Shown: one piece after another, positions 1-5,239 of the stretch
Numbering within the stretch: the stretch's first letter is position 1
Layout of the letters: every line of letters starts with the position of its first letter
Assembly: GCA_001311585.1 (NCBI GenBank)
Contig: BBBN01000016.1
Location: forward strand, 1-13,524
DNA: 13,524 bases
Reading direction: 5' to 3'
DNA from: Thermus sp. JCM 17653
GTDB taxonomy: Bacteria > Deinococcota > Deinococci > Deinococcales > Thermaceae
The notes under the pieces: generated by a model
Database searches by the model: none
Told to the model about the DNA's origin: nothing
What the model saw: only the letters and a program-made list of their open reading frames with translations
Made by a program: the position numbers and the translations under genes

Positions 1-148
1 CCAGGCCAGGTAGGCCTTGCCGCTGGCGTAGCTCACCCTGGACCCCCACCACCCCCGGCACCTCCTGGAGGGCGGATTCCACCTTGCGGGCGCAGTCGGC
101 GCAGTCCATGCCCTCCACCCGGAAGACGCGCACCCTGGGAGCCTTCAT
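1..148 (-). CDS. P1B-type heavy-metal ATPase, N-terminal HMA domain (partial)
   Basis: Only the first ~49 residues are in the window; the gene runs off the left edge. The start (MKAPRVRVFRVEGMDCADCA) holds the metal-binding GMDCADC motif of HMA domains, as found at the N-terminus of P1B metal-exporting ATPases and in small copper chaperones. The adjacent ArsR/SmtB sensor favours a Cd/Zn/As-type efflux ATPase, an inference because the ATPase core is outside the window; a free CopZ-like chaperone is not excluded. As I recall, a comparable SmtB-ATPase pair (TtSmtB/TtArsX) is described in T. thermophilus HB27. One extra base near 36-40 breaks the frame; correcting it gives the expected HMA ending VSYASGKAYLAW. 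The ATG at 148 lies 6 nt after a -10-like element, suggesting a leaderless message. Confidence 0.72.
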   Translation of the reverse strand, partial: MKAPRVRVFRVEGMDCADCARKVESALQEVPGVVGVQGELRQRQGLPGL

Positions 149-154
149 GTCCCC

Positions 155-183
155 AAGGTAGCATCGTTTGATTAATTGTTCAA
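155..183 (-). promoter_or_regulatory. Candidate promoter of the metal ATPase gene
   Basis: On the minus strand, TTGAAC (183-178) and TACCTT (160-155) are separated by 17 nt. The -10 match is weak (3 of 6). Only 6 nt (GGGGAC) separate it from the ATG, so a start point at the usual distance would fall on or beside the start codon and give a leaderless mRNA, common in the Deinococcus-Thermus group. The -35 overlaps the end of the sensor gene, so the ATPase could be transcribed separately from it. Confidence 0.45.
168..183. promoter_or_regulatory. Candidate SmtB/ArsR operator
   Basis: TTGATTAATTGTTCAA is an imperfect palindrome with 12 of 16 positions symmetric (outer TTGA/TCAA, central AATT). 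It is an A/T-rich island in strongly GC-rich DNA, lies between the sensor and ATPase genes, and covers the -35 and part of the spacer of the candidate promoter. A repressor bound here would block RNA polymerase. That it binds the neighbouring SmtB-like protein is inference. Confidence 0.45.
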
Positions 184-551
184 GTGTTTTCTTCCGCGTG
201 GGCCAAGGCCCCCTCCAAAAGGGCCTCCACGTGCCGGTCGGCGAGGCGGTAGTAGACCTGCTTCCCCTCCCGGCGGAAGTCCACGAGCCGCGCCTGGCGG
301 AGAAGCCTGAGCTGGTGGCTCACCGCCGAAACCGAGACCCCGGCGAGGAGGGCGAGGTCGCAGACGCAAAGCTCCCCCGCCGCTCTAAGGGCCAGGAGGA
401 GGCGCATCCTCGTGGGGTCAGCGAGGGCCTTGAGGAGAAGGGAGGCTTCCTGAAGCACCCTTTCTTCCGGAAGGGCGGCCCGGGCCTTCTCCACCCTTTC
501 GGGGTGGATCTCGTAAACCCCGCAGACCGCCCTACCAGCCCCGCTTGGCAA
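180..551 (-). CDS. ArsR/SmtB-family metal-responsive repressor
   Basis: A 123-aa winged-helix regulator of normal family length, and the only gene here with no frameshift. It carries the alpha-3N metal site ELCVCDL (about residues 60-66) just before the recognition helix ([19 protein letters not shown]), and the alpha-5 dimer-interface site: D-x-H, ten residues, H-x-x-E within [17 protein letters not shown]. An additional N-terminal Cys sits in [10 protein letters not shown]. Having both sites is typical of SmtB/CadC-like Zn, Cd, Pb or As(III) sensors that release DNA on binding metal. The TTG start at 551 is chosen because AAGGAGGAGG lies just upstream inside pdxS; the gene therefore overlaps the pdxS end by 20 nt and is probably translationally coupled. 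The metal specificity cannot be read from sequence alone. Confidence 0.9.
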   Translation of the reverse strand: MPSGAGRAVCGVYEIHPERVEKARAALPEERVLQEASLLLKALADPTRMRLLLALRAAGELCVCDLALLAGVSVSAVSHQLRLLRQARLVDFRREGKQVYYRLADRHVEALLEGALAHAEENT

Positions 552-1412
552 GCCTTTCCTCCTCCTTGAGCTGGTCCAGGTTGATGCCCACCATGGGCTC
601 GCCCAGGTCCTCGCTCACCTCGGCCAGGACCTCGGGGTCGTTGTAGTGGGTTACGGCCCGCACGATGGCCCGGGCCCTTTTCCTGGGGTCCCCGGACTTG
701 AAGATGCCGCTTCCCACGAAGACCCCGTCCATGCCCAGGTGCATCATGAGGCGGCGTCGGCCGGGGTGGCGATCCCCCCGGCGGCGAAGTTCACCACGGG
801 AAGGCGGCCGTGCTGGTGGACCCACCTCACGAGCTCCAAGGGAGCCCCGATCCCCTTGGCGTAGGCCACAAGCTCGTCCTCCCGGAGGGACTGGACGTAG
901 CGGATCTCCTTCCACATGGTGCGGGCGTGGCGCACCGCCTCCACCACGTTGCCCGTCCCCGCCTCTCCCTTGGTGCGGATCATGGCCGCCCCCTCGGCGA
1001 TGCGGCGGAGGGCCTCCCCCAGGTCCCGGGCCCCGTTCACGAAGGGCACCTTGAACTTCCACTTGTCGATGTGGTGCTCCTCGTCGGCGGGGGTCAGGAC
1101 CTCGGACTCGTCGATGAAGTCCACCCCGAGGGCCTCGAGGATCATGGCCTCCACGAAGTGGCCGATCCTCACCTTGGCCATCACCGGGATGGACACCGCC
1201 GCCATGATCTCCTTGATGATCTTGGGGTCGGACATGCGGGCCACCCCGCCTTGGGCCCGGATATCGGCGGGGACCCTTTCCAGGGCCATCACCGCCACCG
1301 CCCCCGCCTCCTCGGCGATCACCGCCTGCTCCGGGGTGGTCACGTCCATGATCACCCCGCCCTTGAACATCTCGGCAAAGCCCGTCTTGATCTGGAAAGT
1401 TCCCTTTTCCAT
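532..1412 (-). CDS. pdxS: Pyridoxal 5'-phosphate synthase subunit PdxS
   Basis: PdxS is the TIM-barrel synthase of the DXP-independent vitamin B6 pathway. It makes PLP from ribose 5-phosphate, glyceraldehyde 3-phosphate and ammonia supplied by the glutaminase PdxT. Near-complete family sequence is visible: [13 protein letters not shown] at the start, the Schiff-base lysine in [12 protein letters not shown], the second lysine in [12 protein letters not shown], the phosphate-binding [14 protein letters not shown] and [11 protein letters not shown]. The ATG at 1412 has GGAGGG upstream and gives 293 aa, the usual length; an in-frame ATG at 1424 is less likely. One missing C near 748-752 (GCC-CTC read as GCCTC) breaks the frame after TPADAA; the rest continues perfectly to KRGW and a stop at 532. 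pdxT is not in this window. The neighbours are a metal sensor downstream and a cell-wall hydrolase upstream. Confidence 0.95.
557..566 (-). promoter_or_regulatory. Ribosome binding site of the SmtB-like gene, inside pdxS
   Basis: The minus strand reads AAGGAGGAGGA just upstream of the TTG at 551. These bases also encode the KEEE stretch near the PdxS C-terminus. The purine-rich site decides the otherwise unusual TTG start. Confidence 0.65.
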
Positions 1413-1439
1413 CCCGCCCTCCATCCTCTAGCTTACGCT

Positions 1440-1462
1440 CCCCAGGGTCAAGGGACCTGGGG
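1440..1462 (-). repeat. Stem-loop upstream of pdxS
   Basis: CCCCAGG (1440-1446) and CCTGGGG (1456-1462) can pair, with a further TC/GA pairing past a bulged base and a short loop. It lies 28 nt before the pdxS start. Its arms are complementary to those of the hairpin at 1470-1484, so the two could re-pair. I see no convincing pdxS promoter in this gap. Confidence 0.4.
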
Positions 1463-1465
1463 CAC

Positions 1466-1484
1466 AAAACCTGGGCATCCCAGG
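1466..1484 (-). terminator. Candidate intrinsic terminator of the M23 peptidase gene
   Basis: On the minus strand CCTGGG-ATG-CCCAGG is a perfect 6-bp hairpin followed directly by TTTTG. It lies about 50 nt after the peptidase stop codon and before pdxS. The stem and T-run are short, so termination may be partial, allowing readthrough into pdxS. Confidence 0.4.
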
Positions 1485-1531
1485 ACGCCTTGGAGTTGAG
1501 GCATGCCGGGGAAAACCCAGTTGGCGGGCGC

Positions 1532-2717
1532 TCAAGGCAGGTAGGCCAAGGGGTTCCGGGCCACCCCGCCCACCCGCACCTCAAAGTGGAGGTGGGCCCC
1601 GTGGACCAGCCCGTGGAGCCACGTAGCCGATCACCTGCCCCGCCTCCACCCACTCTCCGGCCCGCACGGCGATGCGGGACATGTGGGCGTAAAGGGTCTC
1701 CACCCCGCCCCCGTGGTCCAGGACCACGTGGAAACCGTAGCCCACCGAGCTCCAGCCCGCCACCTCCACCTGGCCGGCCTTGGCGGCGTAGATGGGGGTG
1801 CCGTAGGGGGCGGCGAGGTCTATCCCGGTGTGGAAGCGCTGAAACGCCCCCCGCTGCCCGAAGTAGGTGGTGATCTGGAAGCCGGAAAGGGGCCAGCGCA
1901 TCCCGCCCTCCTGGTAGCTCACCCGGCGCACCTGGGGTTTGGGAGCCTGGGCTTGGCGAAGCCGGGCCTGCCTTTGGGCTTCCTGCCGCCTCCTTTCCTC
2001 GGCCAGCCGCCTAAGCTCCTCCTGGCGCCTGCGCTCGGCCTCGAGGCGGGCCCTTCGCTCTTCCTCCTGCTTGGCCAGGAGCCGCTGGTAGGTGGTCTTG
2101 GCCTGGATTCCAGGAAGGAGGACCAGATCCCCCGGCCTCAGGGCCGTGGGGTCCTTCACCCCGTTGGCCTGGGCCACCTTCACCGGGGAAAGGCCAAACC
2201 GCAAGGCCAAGGACACCAGGGTCTCCCCCTCGGGCAGGGCCACGAGGAGCCCCTTAGCCCCCTTGGGGATGTAGATCACGCTCCCCGCCACCAACCGGTC
2301 TAGGCTCTCCAGGGAGGGGTTGGCGGACACCAGCTCCAAGGGGGAAAGGCCGAAGCGCTGGGACAAGGAAACCAGGGTATCCCCCGGGCGCACCCGGTAG
2401 GCCACCACCCCAGGGGGCACACGGGGCTCCCGCTCCTCGGCCGCCACCAAGGGGATGCGGAGCTCCTGCCCCACCCGAAGGCGGTCGTCCTCCAGGCCGC
2501 TGGACCACTGGATGTGCCTAGGGTCCACCCCGTAGCGGGCGGCGATTCCCGCCAGGGTGTCCCCCGGCTTCACCCGGTAGAGAACCCAGCCCTTCCTGGG
2601 GGCCTGGCCCACCTCCACCGTGGCCTCCGGCAGGGGGATGGGGCTTAAGACCAGGGGGTTGGCTTGCGCCCAAGCGAGGGCCGCCACGAGGAAATACACG
2701 CCTTGGAATGCCCGCAA
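1532..2717 (-). CDS. Secreted LysM-M23 peptidoglycan endopeptidase
   Basis: The predicted protein of about 395 aa has a signal peptide (residues 1-19, ending AWAQA). Three LysM-type peptidoglycan-binding modules follow: [34 protein letters not shown] and the weaker [14 protein letters not shown]. Next is a charged Arg/Glu/Gln coiled-coil linker (about 205-255), then a C-terminal M23 (LytM/NlpD-like) domain. M23 zinc ligands are visible in [15 protein letters not shown], and the second motif, GPHLHFEV, appears after frame correction. Such proteins cleave peptide cross-links in murein, or act as catalytically active relatives of division activators. Two missing bases, near 1619-1622 and 1588-1592, hit the catalytic end; once restored, the protein ends NPLAYLP at a TGA at 1532. 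The TTG start at 2717 is supported by a near-perfect Shine-Dalgarno GGAGGTGA at 2721-2728. Confidence 0.92.
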
Positions 2718-2720
2718 CCG

Positions 2721-2728
2721 TCACCTCC
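2721..2728 (-). promoter_or_regulatory. Ribosome binding site of the M23 peptidase gene
   Basis: GGAGGTGA on the minus strand is an uninterrupted match to the 16S anti-Shine-Dalgarno, 3 nt before a TTG. It fixes the start of a gene without an ATG. Confidence 0.75.
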
Positions 2729-2755
2729 AAAAAGGAAACCCCAAAACCCCGGGGG

Positions 2756-2786
2756 ATTATACCAGCCTCACCCGGTTCCATGGCAA
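2756..2786 (-). promoter_or_regulatory. Promoter of the M23 peptidase gene
   Basis: The minus strand has a consensus -10 TATAAT (2761-2756) with an extended TG motif (TGG just before it) and a TTGCCA -35 (2786-2781). The spacer is 19 nt, longer than usual, but the extended -10 compensates. Transcription would start near 2749, about 30 nt before the TTG start. The gene is thus transcribed independently of rho. Confidence 0.65.
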
Positions 2787-2809
2787 GGGGCGGAGGGGGC
2801 CTCATACCA

Positions 2810-2837
2810 CCCCATGCTGGCCCAAGCCAGCGTGGGG
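2810..2837. repeat. Strong hairpin downstream of rho
   Basis: CCCCATGCTGGC (2810-2821) pairs with GCCAGCGTGGGG (2826-2837): a 12-bp stem with one G-T pair and a 4-nt CCAA loop. No T-run follows on either strand, so it is not a standard intrinsic terminator; mRNA 3'-end protection or a dispersed palindromic repeat is possible. A related hairpin lies at 8429-8452. Confidence 0.6.
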
Positions 2838-2862
2838 CCCCGGCACCACGCCTGGGCTTGGG
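2821..2862. repeat. Second, overlapping stem-loop downstream of rho
   Basis: CCCAAG-CCAG-CGTGG (2821-2835) pairs with CCACG-C-CTGG-G-CTTGGG (2846-2862) apart from two single-base bulges. It shares bases 2821-2837 with the hairpin at 2810-2837, so only one of the two can form at a time. It lies 23 nt after the rho stop codon. Confidence 0.55.
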
Positions 2863-2885
2863 CGAAGGGTTCACATGAAGGGGTA

Positions 2886-4165
2886 TCACCGGGCCGCCAA
2901 GGAGGCCAAAAACTCCTTGTTGCTCTTGGTGCGGGCCAGCCGGGCGAGGAGCATCTCCATGGCCTCGGCGGGGTCCATGTCCGCCAAGACCTTGCGCAGA
3001 AGCCACATCTTGTGCACCACCTCCTCCCCCAAAAGGAGCTCCTCCCGCCTCGTGCCGGACTTCAGGATGTCGATGGCCGGGAAGATGCGGCGCTCCTCCA
3101 GGCGGCGGGAAAGGTGGAGTTCCATGTTGCCCGTGCCCTTGAACTCCTCAAAGATCACGTCGTCCATGCGGCTTCCCGTCTCCACGAGGGCGGTGGCCAA
3201 GATGGTGAGGCTTCCCCCTCCCCGGATGTTCCGCGCCGCCCCCAGGAAGCGCTTGGGGAAGTAGAGGGCCGCCGAGTCCAAGCCCCCTGAAAGGGTCCGC
3301 CCCGTGGGCGGGGTCACCAGGTTGTTGGCCCGGGCCAGGCGGGTGATGGAGTCCAGGAGGATCATCACGTGCCCCCCCTCCTCCACGATGCGCTTGGCCC
3401 GCTCGTGCACGAACTCCGCCACCCGGATGTGGTTCTGGGGCGGCTCGTCAAAGGTGCTGGCGATGACCTCGGCCCCCTGGACGCTTTCCCGGAAGTCCGT
3501 CACCTCCTCGGGCCGCTCGTCGATGAGGAGGACGATGACCTTGATGTCGGGCTCGTTCTTGAGAACGGCGTTGGCGATCTTCTTGAGGAGGGTGGTCTTC
3601 CCCGCCTTGGGCGGGGCTACGATGAGGCCACGCTGGCCCCGGCCGATGGGGGCCAGGAGGTCGATGACCCGGGTGGAGAGCTCGTCCGGGGTAGTTTCCA
3701 GACGGATCTGCCGGTCGGGGAACTGGGGGATGAGCTCGTCAAAACGGGGGCGGTTCTTGGCGGTCTCGGGGTCCAGGTCGTTGACCGCCTCCACCTTTAG
3801 GAGGGTGCCGTAGCGCTCGTTCTCCCGGGGCGGGCGCACCCGGCCCACGATGTAGTCCCCGCTCCTTAAGGCGTACTGGCGGATGAGCCGGCGGAGACGA
3901 TGGCCACCCGGGACTCCAGGTTGTAAAGGCTCTCCGTCAGGAAGCCGTACCCGTCGGGGCTGATCTCCAGATAGCCCTTGACCAGCTGTAGCCCCTCCCC
4001 CTGGGTCTGGCGCTCCAGGAGGGCCATGATGAGCTGGTCCTTCTTCATGCGCTTGTAGCCTTCGATGCCGGCTTCCTGGGCCAGGAGGTGCAACTCGGGC
4101 AGGATCTTGGCCGAAAGCTCCTGGTAGGAAAGAGGGGCTTCTTGGACTTCCGCTTTCCGCTTCAT
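2886..4165 (-). CDS. rho: Transcription termination factor Rho
   Basis: Rho is the hexameric RNA helicase that ends transcription at untranslated C-rich RNA. The reconstructed protein is 426 aa, as recalled for Thermus. The N-terminal helical domain ([21 protein letters not shown]) is followed by the RNA-binding fold with [13 protein letters not shown]. The ATPase has Walker [18 protein letters not shown], Walker [16 protein letters not shown] and [14 protein letters not shown], the Q-loop region [32 protein letters not shown], and the C-terminal [20 protein letters not shown]. One missing C near 3885-3889 splits it: VSAG should continue [20 protein letters not shown]. The ATG at 4165 overlaps the TGA of the upstream transaldolase gene (ATGA), so translation is probably coupled and both share the promoter at 4873-4903. 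Confidence 0.96.
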
Positions 4166-4831
4166 GGCTTGACCTTCTCCCAGTCCTCCATAAACCGCTT
4201 GAGGCCGATGTCCGTGAGGGGGTGCTTGAGGAGCTGTTTAAACACGGCGTGGGGCATGGTGGCGATGTCCGCCCCCAAAAGGGCGGCCTCGGTGACGTGG
4301 CGGGGGTGGCGGATGGAGGCGGCGATAACCCGCGCCGGGAGGTCTTGCACCTGGAGAAGCTCCACGATCTCCCGCAGAAGCTCTCCCCCGTCCCAGGAGA
4401 TGTCGTCCACCCGGCCCAGGAAGGGGCTTACGTAAGCCGCCCCGGCCCTGGCCGCCAGAAGGGCCTGGTTGGCCGAGAAGATCAGGGTCATGTTGACCCG
4501 GATCCCCTCGGTGGAAAGCCGCTTGCAGGCCTTGAGGCCCTCCTCGGTGGTGGGGAGCTTGACCACGATGTTGGGGTGGATCTCCGCCAGGCGCTACCTC
4601 CGCCACCATGGCGGGGGCCTCGAGGGCCGTCACCTCGGCGGAAACGGGTCCTCCCGCCGCCTCGCAAATGGCCTTTAGGTGCGCCCGAAACCCCTCCCAG
4701 GTAAGCCTCTCCCCCTTGGCGGCGAACTCCTTGGCCACCAAGGTAGGGTTGGTGGTGACCCCGGAGAGGACCCCCCAACCGGCAATCTCCCGTATCTCCT
4801 CCAAGTTAGCTGTGTCCAAGTAAAGCTCCAT
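4162..4831 (-). CDS. tal: Transaldolase / fructose-6-phosphate aldolase family protein
   Basis: A short (about 222 aa) class I aldolase of the Fsa/TalC type, acting in the non-oxidative pentose phosphate pathway or a related aldol cleavage. Visible motifs are the start [22 protein letters not shown], the Schiff-base lysine in [44 protein letters not shown], and the C-terminal [20 protein letters not shown]. Transaldolase versus fructose-6-phosphate aldolase activity cannot be settled from these motifs; most family members with this length are annotated transaldolase. One extra base (or two missing) near 4594-4597 creates a frameshift after AMVAE; reading resumes [11 protein letters not shown]. 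The ATG at 4831 has AAAAGGAG upstream. The stop overlaps the rho start by 4 nt. Confidence 0.92.
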
Positions 4832-4872
4832 GGCTAGGCTCCTTTTGACGGGAAGAGGACCGGCTTAGCCTG

Positions 4873-4903
4873 AGTCTAGCAGACCTTGCCGGGCGGTTGT
4901 CAA
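4873..4903 (-). promoter_or_regulatory. Promoter of the tal-rho operon
   Basis: On the minus strand a perfect TTGACA -35 (4903-4898) and a TAGACT -10 (4878-4873) preceded by TGC (extended -10) are spaced by 19 nt. Transcription would begin near 4866, some 35 nt before the tal ATG. The -35 is the same DNA as the -35 of the plus-strand ileS promoter. Confidence 0.6.
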
Positions 4904-4926
4904 GGGAGAGGAAGGGCTGCTAGCAT
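4897..4926 (+). promoter_or_regulatory. Promoter of the T-box-ileS transcript
   Basis: TTGTCA (4897-4902) and TAGCAT (4921-4926) are 18 nt apart, with TGC before the -10 (extended -10). The start would be near 4933, giving a leader of about 300 nt that includes the whole T-box. The heptamer TTGTCAA at 4897-4903 reads as a -35 on both strands. Confidence 0.55.
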
Positions 4927-4977
4927 GGCCTTAGCCGCCAACGGGGGATTCTACCCCAGGGGGCACAGGTTGTAAAG

Positions 4978-5219
4978 GCGAGGATGGGGAGAGTACCCCT
5001 TTCCAAGAGCCTAAAAGCGAGCCGGGGAGGGTGGAAGCCCGGCGGTGAGGAAAGGTGGGAAGATCGCCCCGGAGCCGCGGGAGGAAAGGGCCAGCCCCGA
5101 GTAATGCCCGCCGGGTGGCGCCCGTTATAGCGCCTCAACGAGGGCCTGGGGGCCTTCCCCAGGAAGCGCGGTGGTACCGCGGAAGCGCAAGCTTTCGTCC
5201 GCGCCTTGAGGCGCGGACG
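4978..5219 (+). promoter_or_regulatory. T-box riboswitch, isoleucine-specific, controlling ileS
   Basis: T-box leaders sense uncharged tRNA: the specifier codon pairs with the anticodon and the antiterminator bulge pairs with the free 3' NCCA. Seen here: Stem I with a kink-turn-like GAGGAT/GGA base, GGGG (4986-4989) against CCCC (5067-5070), and a specifier loop made of AGAGTA (4990-4995) and GAAGATCG. The specifier codon is ATC (Ile) at 5063-5065. A distal GCCGGG/CCCGGC stem carries the GAGGGTGGAAG loop. A stem III hairpin CCTGGGG/CCCCAGG lies at 5145-5163. The antiterminator is GCGCGG (5166-5171), the 7-nt bulge TGGTACC (5172-5178), the hairpin GCGGAAGC-GCAA-GCTTTCGT, then CCGCGC (5199-5204). 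UGGU in the bulge fits the ACCA end of tRNA-Ile. It sits directly upstream of ileS, which agrees with the codon. Confidence 0.93.
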
Positions 5220-5227
5220 TCTTGCTT
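5196..5227 (+). terminator. T-box terminator hairpin
   Basis: CGTCCGCGCC (5196-5205), loop TTGA, GGCGCGGACG (5210-5219) is a perfect 10-bp stem followed by TCTTGCTT. It uses the same bases (5199-5204) as the 3' arm of the antiterminator, so the two are mutually exclusive. The T-run is interrupted and weak. The Shine-Dalgarno is outside the stem, which argues for transcriptional over translational control. Confidence 0.8.
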
Positions 5228-5236
5228 AGGAGGTGA
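5228..5236 (+). promoter_or_regulatory. Ribosome binding site of ileS
   Basis: AGGAGGTGA is a full anti-16S match 3 nt before the ATG at 5240. It begins 9 nt after the terminator stem and is not sequestered by it. Confidence 0.75.
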
Positions 5237-5239
5237 GGG

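Noticed and set aside
1412..1424. ATG at 1424 as the pdxS start
   Set aside because: It would add four residues to the usual 293, and the GGAGGG between the two ATGs serves the one at 1412.
532..1653. A 373-codon minus-strand frame joining the M23 end to the pdxS end
   Set aside because: It is an artefact of two frameshifts: it picks up a piece of the M23 C-terminus, passes through the gap and out-of-frame pdxS, then enters the true PdxS C-terminus.
3860..3890. Programmed ribosomal frameshifting in rho (and similar in ileS)
   Set aside because: No slippery heptamer or stimulatory structure stands out, and the same kind of one-base lesion occurs in nearly every gene, so a shared technical cause is far more likely.
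5118..5135. TTATAG-like sequence (near 5125) as an internal ileS promoter
   Set aside because: It lies within the T-box leader between stem I and stem III, and I find no matching -35 at the right distance.
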